64,000 nucleotides of DNA from Penium margaritaceum (taxonomy: Eukaryota > Streptophyta > Zygnematophyceae > Desmidiales > Peniaceae): assembly GCA_023375785.1 (NCBI GenBank), contig SZWC01000038.1:686170-750169 (forward strand), written 5' to 3'. Of this stretch, positions 22,815 to 33,931 are shown one piece after another. The translations under genes were made by a program, and so were the position numbers. Below the pieces are notes generated by a model. The model was not told the DNA's origin, did no database searches, and saw nothing but the letters and a program-made list of their open reading frames with translations. Each line of letters begins with the position of its first letter. The stretch's first letter is position 1.

Positions 22815-25800
22815 GTGGACCGAACATAGTGAAACTCTTTTGATATTGTCCGGTGACACAAGCATACTTTGGCTGGTCATTGTGCATGGTAGCCACACCG
22901 TGCCACTAATTATTGAAGGTCTTTGTACTTGCCAGTCGATACCGAGTATTCCCAAACCATTGTTTCTCCCTCTGACCGTTTTTGACTTGGGTGATGAGTT
23001 GTGAACGCAGACCACACACACTAAACTTCTTTGGTCATGATCAGCGATGTATGCCTGACTGGGTAGGTCATTCTGTACGGTTCCCACACCGTGCCAGGAC
23101 ATACGAACGGTCTTTGTACTTGCTATAGGATACCCATTGTTTCCAAACCATTGTTTCCCCCCGCTCACTATTTGTGACTCGTGTTATGGGTTGTGAACCC
23201 TGACCATCCATACTGAAATTTGTTGGTCTTTGTCAGTGACATATGCCTAGTTTTGTTTTTTGGTGTGCATAGCAGCCACACCGTGCCACTACTTATTGAA
23301 GTTGTTTGTCCTTTCTAGTTGCTACACAGAGTTCCCAATCCATTGTCTCTCCCTCTAACCTTTTTTTTCTCGTGTTATGAGGTATTAATGGTGACCACAC
23401 CTAGTGGACTTCTTTGGTCATAGTCAGTGACGTATGCATCCTCTGGTTGGTTACTGTGCACGCTAGCCACGCACTGCCACTATTCGTTGAAGGTCTTTGT
23501 ACTTGCTAGTTAAAAACTAGTGTTCCCAACCCATTGTTTCCCCCTCTGACCATTTGTGACTCGTCTTATGAGTTTTCAACGTTGACCACACGCAGTGAAA
23601 TTCTCTTTGTCATGGTTAATGGCATATGCCTACTTTGGTTTGTCAGTGTACATCGTTGCCACACCGTGTCACTACGTGTTGAAGTTCTTTGTGCTTTCTA
23701 GTTGATAGCTAATGTCCCCAAAACATTGTTACCCCATTTGACTAAGTGTGACTCTTGTTGTGAGTTGTCAACGTTGACCACATGAAGTGAAATTCTTTGG
23801 TCATAGTCTGTGACATATGCATACTGTGGTTGGTCATTGTGCACGGATGCCACACATTGCCACAACATATTGACAATCTTTGTACTTGCTAGTCAATAAC
23901 CAATACTTAGAAACCATTGTTTCCCCCTCTGATCATTTGTGACTCGTGTTATGAGTTGTCAAATTTGACCACACATTGTGACATTCTTTGGTCATGGTCA
24001 GTGAAATATGCCTAGTTTGGTTGGTCATTGTACATGGTAATCACATCGTGCCACTACTTATTGAAGGTCCTTGTGCTTGCTAGTTGATACCTGGCCTTCC
24101 CAAACCATCGTTCCCCCCTCTGACCATTCGTGACTCATATCATGAGTTTTCAACATTCAGCACACACAGCGAATGTCTTTGGTCAAAGGCAGTACATGTG
24201 CCTACTTTGGTTGGTCACTGTGAATGGTAGCCACACCGTGCTACTACTTATTGAAGGTCGTTGTACTTTCTAGTTAAAAACTATTATTCCAAAACCATTG
24301 TTTCCCCCTCTGACTATTTTTGACTCGTGCTATGGGTTGTGAACATTGACCACCCATATTGCAATACGTTGGTCATGATGAGTGACACATGCCTATCATG
24401 GTTGTTTGCTGTGTATGTATGCCACAGCGTGCCACTAAGTATTGAAGTTTTTTGTCCTTAATAGTCGCCACACAGGGTTCCCAATCCATTGTCTCTCCCT
24501 CTCACCATTTTTGCATCGTGTTATGAGTTGTCAATGTTGACCACACATAGTGGACTCCTTTGGTCATAGTCAGTGACGTATGCGTCCCTTGGTTGGTCAC
24601 TGTGCATGCTAGCCAAACCATGCTACTACTTGTTGAAGGTCTTTGTACTTGCTATTTGATAACTAGTGTTCCCAACCCATTGTTTCCCCCTCTGACCATT
24701 TGTGACTCGTGTCATGAGTTTTCAACATTGACCACACACTGTGATTTTTTTTGGGTCATGGTTAGCGGCATATGCCTACTTTGGTTTGCTGCTGTACATG
24801 GTTGCCACGCCGTGTCACTACGTATTGAAGGTATTTGTACTATCTAGTTGGTAGCTAATGTTCCCAAACCATTGTTATCCCATTTTACAATCTGTAACTC
24901 TTGTTGTGAGTTGTCAGCATATACCACATGAAGTACATTTTGTTGGTCGTGGTAATTGACATATGCATTTTTTGGTTGGTCCCTATGCATGGTAGCCACA
25001 CCGTGCTGCTATACATTGAAGGTCTTTGTACTGGCTAGTGAATAACTAGTATTCACAAACCATTGTTTCCCCCTCTGAGAAATTGTGACTTGTATTATGA
25101 GTTGTCAAATGTGACCACACATAGTGACATTCTTTGGTCATGGTCAGTGACATATGCCTACTTTGGTTGGTCATTGTACATGGTAGCCACACTGTGCCAC
25201 TACTTACTTAAGGTCCTAGTGCTTGCTATTTGATACCTAGTGTTCCCAAACCATCGTTCCCCCCTTTGACCATTTATGGCTTGTATTACGAGCTGTCACC
25301 GTTAACCACACAAAGCAGATTTCTTTGGTCAAAGGCAGTACATGTGCCTACTTTGGTCGGTCATTGTTCATGGCAGCCACACTGTGTTACTAGTTATTAG
25401 AGGTCGTTGTCCTTGCTAGTTGAAAGCTAATATTCTGAAACCATTGTTTCCCCCTCTGACCATTTATGAATCGTGTTCAGGGTTGTGAACGTCGACCACC
25501 CATGCTGAAATTCTTTGGTCATGGTCAGTGACATATGCCTAGTTTGGTTGTTTGGTGTGCATAGTAGCCACAACGTGCCACCATGTATCAATTTTCTTTG
25601 TCCTTTCTGGAAAATACATAGGGTTCCCAAACCATTTTCTCTCCCTCTGACCATTTGTGACTCGTGTTATGAGTTGTCAATGTTAACCACACAGAGTGGA
25701 TTTATTTGGTCATAGTTAGGGATGAATGCATCATTTGGTTGGTCACTGTGCACGCTGGCAACGCGGTGCCACTACTTGTTGAAGGTCTTTGTACTTTCTA

Positions 25801-26953
25801 GTTCATAACTAGTGTTCCCAACCCATTGTTTCCCCCTCTGGGCGTTTGTGACTCTTGTTATGAGTTTTCAACGTTGACCACACACTGTAAAACTCTGTTG
25901 GTCATGGTTAGTGGCATATGCCTACATTGGCTTGTCAGTGTACATGGTTGCCACGCCATGTCACTACGTATTGAAGGTCTTTGTGCTTTCTAGTTGATAG
26001 CGAGTGTTCACAAACCATTGTTATCCCCTCAGACTACATGTGACTATTGTTGTGAGTTGTGAACGTTGACCACATGAAGTGAAATTCTTTGGCCATGGTC
26101 AATGAGATATGCATACTCTGTTTGGTCACTGTGCATGGTAGCCACATTGTGCCACTGCATATTGAAGATCATTGACCTTGCTAGTCGATAACTAGTATTC
26201 ACAAACCGTTGTTTCTCCCTTTGACCATTTGTGACCCATGTTATGTGTTGTCAAAGGTGACCACATATAGTGACGTTCTTTGGTCATGGTCAGTGACATA
26301 TGCCTACTTTGGTTGGTCATTGTACATGGAAGCCACACGGTGCCACTACTTATTGAATGTCGTTGTACTTGCTAGTCGATATCTAGTATTCCCAACCCAT
26401 TGTTCCCCCCTCTGACCATTTGTGACTCGTATTATGAGCTGTCTATGTCAACCACGCACAGTGAAACTCTTGTGGTCATGTTCAGTGACATATGCATACT
26501 CTGGTTGGTCATTTTGCATGGTAGCCGTGCCACTACTTATTGAGGTCTTTGTACTTGCTAGTCGATACCTAGTACTCCCAGCCCATTTTTTCCTCCTCTG
26601 ACCATTGATGACTCGTGTTAAGAGTTGTCAACGTTGACCCATCATGGCGAAATTGTTTGGTCATGGTCAGTGACACATGCATGCTTTGGTTGGTCATTGT
26701 GCATGGTAGCCACACCGTGCCACTAGTTATTGAAGATCTTCGTAGTTGCTCGTCGGTATCTAGTAGTCCTAACCCGCTGTTTCCCACTCTAATAATATGT
26801 GACCCGTATCATGGGTTGGCAACGTTAACCACACATAGTAAAATTCTTTAGTAATGGTAAGTGGCACATGCCTAATCTGGTTGGTCGTTGTGCATGGTAT
26901 CCACACCTTGCCACTAATCATTGAAGGTTTTTGCACTTGCTTGTCAATAACTA
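22815..26953. repeat. satellite array segment 4
   Basis: Two cassette monomers, then A-F repeats with type A near 23188, 24330 and 25480. The last unit stops after E and passes directly into the last three special monomers (near 26440, 26620 and 26810) before block 4. The approach cassette is therefore shorter here than before blocks 2 and 3. No gene. Confidence 0.88.
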
Positions 26954-27441
26954 GCAAAAGGTTTCTCCCTTGGACACCAAGTTGCTTTTTGCTGATTTGT
27001 TGTGCGTAGGTAGCCTCACTGGAGTATTCCCTCCCACCCTACTAGAGGGATTTTCTGTGGGTGACCTGGAAGACAGATTTGCGACCGCATTATGACACCC
27101 TCCCCCCCCCTATCCCTCCACGGCAAAGGCTCAAAGGTATAGTTGAGGTATCACAACACCCCCCCCCCCCACAGGACCTACCACTCCAGAATCTAACTCT
27201 ATAACCACTAAGCAAACTCACATGGTACTCATATGATTTCCAAATGATGTAACATGAGTTCTTGTGGGTAGAGGATGAAAAATAGTAGATGTAACATTAA
27301 AGCATGTTTCTCAAAAATGTGAATGATAACATAGTGTTTTCTTTCATAAACAATTGACTTAGACGGAATAGCAGATTTTTCAACTTCAAAATTGAATAAC
27401 ATCTCAACCGTTACTCCGATTTACCAGCCGTACGAAAGAAA
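26954..27441 (-). repeat. non-satellite block 4 of the array cassette, B box deleted
   Basis: Fourth copy, ~488 bp. After the poly-C run (27157-27170) it resumes at ACAGGACCTACC. About 45 bp that hold the B box in the other copies are missing, while the A-box region (minus strand GCTTAGTGGTTATAG, near 27200-27214) is kept exactly. The copy is still flanked by the standard monomers. Confidence 0.72.
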
Positions 27442-30109
27442 GTTGACAACACATAGTGAATTCTTCTGATAATGTCCGGTGACACAAGCATACTTTGGTT
27501 GGTCATTGTGCATGGTAGCCACACTGTGCCACTACTAATTGAAGGGCTTTGTACTTGCTAGTCGATACCGAGTATTCCTAAACCATTGTTTCTCGCTCTG
27601 ACCATTTTTGACTTGTATTATGAGTTGTGAACGTTGACCACACACACTCGACTTCTTTGGTCATGATGAGTAATGTATGCCTCCTTGGATAGGTCATTGT
27701 GCACGGTAGCCACACCGTGTCAAAACATACAAACGGTCTTTGTACTTGCTAGGAGATACCTAGTGTTTCCAAACCATTGTTTCTTCATCTGACTATTTTT
27801 GCCTCGTGTTATGGATTGTGAACGTTGACCACAACCCATATTGAAATTCTTTGGTCATGGTCAGTGACATATGCCTAGTTTGGTTGTTTGGTGTACATAG
27901 TAGCCACACCGTGCCACTACTTAGTCAAGTAACTTGCCCTTTCTGGTCAATACATAGGGTTTCCAAACCATTGTCTCTTTGTCTGAGCATTTGTGACTTG
28001 TTTTATGAGTTGTCAATGTTGACCACACATAGTGGACGTCTTTGCTCATAGTCTGTAACATATGCGTCCTTTCATTGGTTAATGTGTACACTAGCCACAC
28101 CGTGCCACTACTTGTTGATGGTCTTTGTAATTGCTAGTTGGTGACTAGTGTTCCCAACCCATTGTTTCCCCATCTAACCATTTGTGACTCGTGTTATGAG
28201 TTTTCAATGTTGACCACACACTGTGAAACTCGTTTGTTCATGGTTAGTGGCATATGCCTACATTGGTTTGTCACTGTGCTTGGTTGCCACGCCGTGTTCC
28301 TACATATTGAACGTCTTTGTGCTTTATAGTTGGTAGCTAGTGTTGCCAAACCGTTGTTACCCCCTTTGACTATCTCTGACTCTTGTTGTGAAAAGTCAAC
28401 GTTGACCACATGAAGTGAAATTCTTTGGTCATGGTCAGTGACATATGCATACTCTGGTCGGTCACTGTGCATGCTAGCCACACTCTGCCACTACATATTG
28501 AAGGTCTTTGTACTGGCTAGTCAATAACTAGTATGCACAAACCATTGTTTCCTCCTCTGAAAACTTGTTACTCGTAGTATGAGTTGTCAAAGTTGACCAT
28601 ACATGGTAGCCACAGGGTGCCACTACCTATTGAAGGTCCTTGTGCTTGCTTGTTGATACTTGGTGTTCCCTTACCATTGTTTCCCCCTCTGAGCATTTGT
28701 GACTCGTATCATGATTTGTCAACGTATCGGATTTCTTTGGTCAAAGGCAGTACATATGCCTAGTCTGACCGGTCATTGTGCATGGTAGCCACACCGTACT
28801 ACCTCTTATTGCATGTCGTTTTACCTGCTAGTTGAAAACTAATATTCCAAAACCATTGTTTCCCTCTGTGACAATTTGTGACTTGTGTTACGTGTTGTGA
28901 ACGTTGACCACTCATATTGAAATTCTTTGGTCATGGTCAGTGACATATAGCTAGTTTGGTTGTTACGTGTGCTTTGCAGCCACACCGTGCCACCACTTAT
29001 TGAAGTTATTTGTGCTTTCTAGTTGCTACATAGGGTTCCCAATCCATTGTCTATCCCTCTGACCATTTTTGACTCGTGTTATGAGTCGTCATTATTGAAC
29101 ACACATGGTGGAATTCTTTGGTCATAGTCTGTGACGTATGCATCCTTTGGTTGGTCAGTGTGCACGCTAGCAACACCGTGCTCCTTGTTGAAGGTCTTTG
29201 AAAGTGCTAGTTGATATCTTGTGTTCCAAACCCATTGTTTCCCTCATTGACCATTTGGGACTCGTGTTACGAGTTCTCATCATTCACGACACACAATGAA
29301 AATCGTTTGGTCATGGTTAGTTGCATATGCCTACATTGGTTCGTCACTGTACATGGTTGCAAAGCCGTGTCACTACATATTGAAAGTCTTTGTGCTTTTT
29401 AGTTAATAGCGAATGTTTCCAAACCATTGTAACCCCCTTGGACTATGTGCGACTCTTATTGTGAGTTGTCGACGTTGACCATTTGAAGTGAAACGATTTG
29501 GTCATGGTCAGTGACATATGCATGCTTTGGTTGGTCACTGTGCATGATAGCCATGCTGTGCCACTACATACTGACGGTCTTTGTACTTGCTAGTCAATAA
29601 CTAGTATTCACAGCCCATTGTTTCCCCCTCTCACCACTTCTTACGCGTGTCATGAGTTTTCAAAGTTGACCATACGTTGTGACATTCTTTGGTCATGGCC
29701 AGTGACATATACATACCTTGGTTGGTCACTGTACATGGTAGCCACGCCGTGTCACTACTTATTGAAGGTCCTTGTGCTTGCTAGGTGATGGTCCCAAACC
29801 ATCGTGCCCCCCCTCTGCCCATTTGTGACTCGTATTACGTGTTGTCAACGTTCACCATACACACTGGATGTCTCTTGTCAAAGGAAGTACATATGCCTCC
29901 TTTGGCCGGTCATTGTGCATGGTAGCCACACCGTGCTAGTACTTATTGAAGGTTGTTGTACTTGCTAGCTGAAAACTAAAATTCCAAAACCTCTGTTCCC
30001 CCCTCTCACCATTTTTGACATGTGTTATGGTTGTGAACGTTGACCACCCATATTGAAACTCGTTGGTCATGCTCAGTGTCACATGCCTAGTTTGGTTGTT
30101 CTATGTGCA
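27442..30109. repeat. satellite array segment 5, interrupted by Ty3-1
   Basis: Two cassette monomers, then A-F repeats with type A near 27810, 28890 and 30028. One unit is short (1080 bp) because an E-type monomer near 28590-28620 has lost roughly 95 bp. The last A monomer is cut at GTGCA (30105-30109), where the gypsy element starts. It resumes at 45036 on the far side. Confidence 0.9.
30105..30109. other. target-site duplication of Ty3-1, left copy (GTGCA)
   Basis: GTGCA directly precedes the LTR start TGATACCCCC and recurs at 45036-45040 after the other LTR end CTGACA. Removing the element and one copy restores a normal A monomer (GTGCATAGTAGCCACACC). Confidence 0.92.
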
Positions 30110-31521
30110 TGATACCCCCAATTCTGCCGTGCACTATTCTCCTCCGGCGCTCTCCGGTTCCGCGCCTGGTCAGTTCCGCGCCTCTTTGATTCCGCGCTTG
30201 GTCTGTTCCGCGACTCCGTCGTTCCGCGCATCCGTGCAGCACTTGTTCGTTGCTCCTCCACCGCCTCTTCTGGTCTTCCGCGGATGCTTCACACCCTAGG
30301 GATCCGGCGGTTGGGTAGTGCTCCGCGACTCACTCCTCACCAACACAAGAGTCCGCCACCTCGTGGCCTCTGACTCTTCCGCCCGCGGAACCCCGTTCCG
30401 TGGTCGTGCGCAAGGCCGCGGAGTCGCTGGCAGCACCCTTCACCCTGCTTGCGTTCCCTGGTAGTGACAGCACTTAGTGGAATCCTTGTTGGACCCAGGA
30501 TTAGAAGCGGATCGAGCAGCAAGATGTGCACACACTCAGAGAGGAAGAATTTGTTCTCCGCAGAGCACCTTCGCGAAGAGCACTTCTTCGGCAGCTGCGG
30601 ATCTCAGAAGGGAAGCGAGAGTGTGAACCTGACTGACACTCGCACGGATTAATGAGACATGAGGTGGCAATCTGATCCGGAACAAGTCGGGGAATCGGGC
30701 TTGCATTAAGTCGGATGGCACAAGATTAGATGGCGGATAGATTGTTTTTTGTCAAAGAGAGACAGACAGATACTACTTCCTCTGCTACACCGCCTTTTTA
30801 TATTCACCAAATCTAGCTCTCTAAGTTTCCTTCTTCCACTCTCTTCCCTACCTCAGACTCCGCGCGGTGCGTTAGGCGCACCGCGGGTCTCATCCTTCAT
30901 CACTCACACCAGACTACTTCCACATTTCCCTACTCTACTATTGCTTCTTCCTCTACTCCGCGGCTTGGGTGCACGCGGTCTTGTATTCTTCCTTGAATCT
31001 TTGTCTTCATGTGGTGCGTCCTCCCGGTTCTCCTCCTTGATTGCCGCTGTCCACCCTGGGCGCTCATTGGCCGAGTTCCTTTGTGACATCCGGTTTTGCC
31101 GTCGTGTGTCTTTGCACGTCTGAGGCTCTTGCTTCACTCCCACTTCTCCGCGGCTCGGTCCATGTTCTCTTTCCACCGCGGATTCTCATCCTGCCATCCC
31201 ACGCCTTCTTGGTTCTTCCGCGGTCATCACTTCCAATGGCCGTAGAAAGGTTACCATCAATTTTTTCTACCTGGCGGCAACTTTTCCCGCCTCTCATCCT
31301 CCACCGCCAATGGATTCCGTGCCACCCCACACTCTAGCGCAACCTTGTTGCGGGAGCCAGCACCCCTTGCATGTTCTCCATTGCTCCGCGGCCTCCCCTT
31401 CATCCTCCTCCGCGGATCTGTGGTCGCCGCTGCCTCTTTTTGCGGACTTGTGGGTCGCGGCGACTCTCCTCCGCAGATCCATCTTCCTCCCAACGGAGGT
31501 GCGGTGGATCTCCGCCTGACA
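30110..31521 (-). repeat. Ty3-1 3' LTR
   Basis: Plus strand starts TGATACCCCCAATTCTG and ends GGATCTCCGCCTGACA. It pairs with 43624-45035 at identical length, with scattered substitutions visible in most lines, so the insertion is not recent. On the minus strand it carries a TATAAAAA box (30795-30802). ORFs in the LTR on both strands are chance frames of a GC-rich sequence. Confidence 0.93.
30795..30802 (-). promoter_or_regulatory. LTR TATA box
   Basis: TATAAAAA on the minus strand, in GAATATAAAAAGGCGG. The matching site in the 5' LTR (44309-44316) reads TGTAAAAA, a one-base change. A pol II core promoter is the simplest reading; no start site can be mapped from sequence alone. Confidence 0.45.
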
Positions 31522-31534
31522 CTGATTCGCCCAA

Positions 31535-31548
31535 CCCCCCCCTTTTCC
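31535..31548 (-). other. polypurine tract candidate of Ty3-1
   Basis: Minus strand GGAAAAGGGGGGGG, 13 nt upstream of the 3' LTR start (TGTCAGG). Plus-strand DNA synthesis in LTR elements primes from such a tract just inside the 3' LTR. The 13-nt gap is slightly larger than usual, so the exact priming point is uncertain. Confidence 0.4.
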
Positions 31549-31570
31549 AAGACTGTGTCCTAGAGTCTCC

Positions 31571-33025
31571 TCAGCGCAGTAGGCGTGTGAACTTCCCTTG
31601 AGGACCTGGCCGCTGCCGTAGTTGGCAAGGGCGGCAGTATGTCTCCGCTTCTCTGCCCTCTCGCTGATATCTCGCGGAGCACTCCTGATGCACATATAGC
31701 TGGCACCCCTCACACCTGGCTCCTACAGTGATGTCTTCCGCGCCCAGTTTCTTTTTGTAGGTAGAGCAGTGCGGGATTCGTTCATATGTCCTACAGCTAG
31801 TGCAGCGGTACATTGCTAGTCCCTCCTCATTCCTTCCCACCTCTGTGGCACACTATGCGTGGGCCCATCCTCCGCAGTGCTCATAGTGACATGCCGCCCC
31901 CGTAAGGATCCCCATGCACCCATTTCCTTAGCAACGAAGCCCGGAGTTTTCTGCTCCCCAATTCTCTTTGCTGGGCTGAGCAAGACAGCGGTGGCAGGTC
32001 CACACCCCTTCCTTGCCTCTCTTGCCGCAGCGCTGGTGGCATATCCTCATGCACATGCCACATCCTTTCCCAAACTCCGCCATCCCTTCCCGGCGGGCAG
32101 CGCATGCGGGTTCTCAGGTCTCCGCAATGAAGCTGAGGTAGCAGTCTGTTTCAAGGAGCTCGTTGCCCACACACTGGTGACATTGGCCCTTCCAAGCAGA
32201 GCTACCCATTATGAGGCAATCGCGGTGTGTAGACCTCGTGCAGATAACACACCTTTCCCCATCCTACACCGTTCTCAGGCCTGTAGGACATGCTGCAGAT
32301 TGATGCCCTTCTTCCCTAGGCATCTCCTCCTTCGATTCTTCCGCTTCTTCCTCCTCGTTCATTCGAGGTGCCTTGCGGACCCCTCGTTGTTTCTCGATCT
32401 CCTCCTTGTACCTTCTGCACACCGCATCCCCGCGTCGTCCTCCGCACCCGTCACGAGGTGGTACTAGGCAACCAGTACAAATTTTGCGGAGACATCTGCC
32501 ACAATCCTATACCGCTACTCCCCACCACTGGCCGCACTGGGCACATTTCTTCTCTTCTCGCTCCTTCCTTCTTCTTTCTTCTGCTACGACCCGTCCCTCC
32601 GCCTACCACTGCCTCATCGTGGCTCTGAAGACGGTGCGCGGACCCCTTCTTCGCTCAGATGGCCCTTCTTCTTCTTTGTCCATTTCCTCCTCCTCCTCTT
32701 CAGGGTCCCACCTTTCGCGGGGTGGTGCTCCCCTAGCGTCGGGTCATGCTCCCTCTTCCTCATCCTTTTTCTTTGCGGCCTCCTTCTCAGCGGCCTCCTT
32801 CAAGCATCACAGGCAAGTGCGATTTCTTCCTATGCAAGTCTTGGAGGTTCCGCCGACATACTGGTGCGCGGGATTCCTGCACACCCGGTACACCACCTTT
32901 AGGAGTGGCTCAGTAGGGAGATCTTCTCCGCACCATAGACACGGGCCCCTGTATTCGGCCAGGGCCTTAGGGCTTATCGGCACCTTAGTCCGCGATGGTG
33001 CTTTATGGGGTTGTTGCTGGGCCAC
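31571..33025 (-). pseudogene. Pol C-terminal tail with five tandem PHD-finger-like zinc modules
   Basis: Following integrase on the minus strand, five Cys/His modules can be read. Their plus coordinates are 32804-32941, 32171-32290, 31985-32143, 31793-31933 and 31625-31768. Each approaches the PHD pattern C-X2-C...C-X2-C-X4-H-X2-C...C-X2-C. Best cores are CVICTRSTHRDC, CGMCMRICHQRC and CEGCQLYVHQEC, each followed by a CXXC (CHQC, CHRC, CRPC). Several expected Cys are Tyr (for example CSTY for CXXC), and stops fall at TGA/TAG/TAA. PHD fingers commonly read histone H3 tails, so a chromatin-targeting role for the integration complex is an inference. A glutamate-rich stretch (32620-32800) separates the first module from the rest. 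Ty3-2 runs off the window before this region. Confidence 0.7.
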
Positions 33026-33136
33026 CCCCGCTGATGTCTGCTCAGGCTATGGCTGGAGCCTACCTTTAGACTCCTCCCTCTTCCTCCCGTCCTGCTGCTC
33101 CCTCTTCTCCTGCCGTCTTTCCTCCTACTGCTCCCG
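33026..33136 (-). pseudogene. Lys/Glu/Gln-rich linker between integrase and PHD-like tail
   Basis: The frame that leaves integrase (ending near 33137) continues with only a few stops through a highly charged Arg/Glu/Gln-rich stretch, then into the Ala/Pro-rich start of the first zinc module. It looks like a flexible linker and is not recognised as a domain. Confidence 0.45.
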
Positions 33137-33931
33137 CTACTGCCCCCACCGTGACTGCTCTTGCCGTTGTTCCTTCCTCACCTCCTTTGCGGCCATTTTG
33201 CAGACATCGGATTCCTCCTCCTTGACCTCCTCTGGTTCTTGGCTCCACTCTTGCTCTTGCTGCGATACCTGCTCTTCACAAACGTCCAGTAGCTCCTCCG
33301 CTCTCCATCCTCGCGAGCCCTTCCGCTGTCCCAGAGGCGGTAGGCGACCTCCCGTCCCGGGGATGTGCATCTGCCATGCTGGTGGCAGCAACACAAACTC
33401 CGTGGCCGGATAACTGCGGTCGCTAAACCCTTCCGGTCCTTCCAGCCATACCTGCCCCGCCTCAACGCTAGCCACGCGGTACACCTCCCACGGCTCCCCT
33501 GCCTCTCGCCCTGCATTGGGGAAGGGGCGGAGATACACCAAGTGGCCCTCTTTGATGGGCCCATGGTTCAGCCGGCGGTTGGCCGCATCGCATCCGCACC
33601 AGGCAGAGAAAGAACCCCTCAACCGCGCCTTTGCCAGCATGGCCTTTGTCCTCTCACAGCGCTCGTGGAACCATTCCGCGACCTCCTTGTCCTTCTCTTC
33701 CTCCGAGAGCTTCTCTTGCTCCTCCGAAGCTAGTGGTAGTTTCAGCGGCTTCTGGGGCATGCCCATTGCCGCCCTCGGTGGCTGTCCAAAGAGCAGCGTG
33801 TGGGGTGAGAAGGAGGTTGCACGGCTGGGTGTTCTGTTGATGAAGTGCGCCGTCTTCTTCAACTTCTCTGCCCAGCTGCTACCCTTCGCGGTGGCCACTG
33901 GTCGCTCAATTATTTCATGCACCCGCTCCAC
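33137..33931 (-). CDS. Ty3-1 integrase, core end and C-terminal domain
   Basis: A 264-codon open frame. Upstream of its Met the same frame reads GVRHVHSGRYRPESQGQ. The catalytic Glu is in QGQVERVHEI at the very start; KLKKTAHFINRTPS and SPHTLLFG (about 20-50) are standard gypsy core-end motifs. Residues about 120-185 (KEGHLVYLRPFPNAG..WEVYRVASVEAGQVWLEG, quoted in parts) form the SH3-like DNA-binding domain. A Glu/Gln/Lys-rich tail follows from ~200. I see no chromodomain after it; the PHD-like array occupies that place. The stop at 33137 is probably a lesion, as coding similarity continues. Confidence 0.88.
   Translation of the reverse strand: MERVHEIIERPVATAKGSSWAEKLKKTAHFINRTPSRATSFSPHTLLFGQPPRAAMGMPQKPLKLPLASEEQEKLSEEEKDKEVAEWFHERCERTKAMLAKARLRGSFSAWCGCDAANRRLNHGPIKEGHLVYLRPFPNAGREAGEPWEVYRVASVEAGQVWLEGPEGFSDRSYPATEFVLLPPAWQMHIPGTGGRLPPLGQRKGSRGWRAEELLDVCEEQVSQQEQEWSQEPEEVKEEESDVCKMAAKEVRKEQRQEQSRWGQ

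Noticed and set aside
3396-30109. Dozens of 60-130-codon ORFs on both strands in the satellite
   Set aside because: They follow the monomer period, share repeated peptides only because the DNA repeats, and are disrupted at random between monomers. No known protein motif.
30110-31521. Host genes in GC-rich LTR ORFs (also 43624-45035)
   Set aside because: The ORFs are in LTR sequence present twice, differ between the two LTRs by frameshifts, and show no motifs.
32373-33413. 346-codon plus-strand ORF (and 35030-36028, 332 codons)
   Set aside because: Both are antisense to conserved minus-strand Pol sequence, are Ser/Ala-rich from complementary codons, and are not kept in the other gypsy copy.
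33137-33560. Chromodomain after the integrase of Ty3-1
   Set aside because: The post-integrase sequence lacks the aromatic cage pattern and is followed by a Glu/Gln/Lys-rich linker and the zinc modules.
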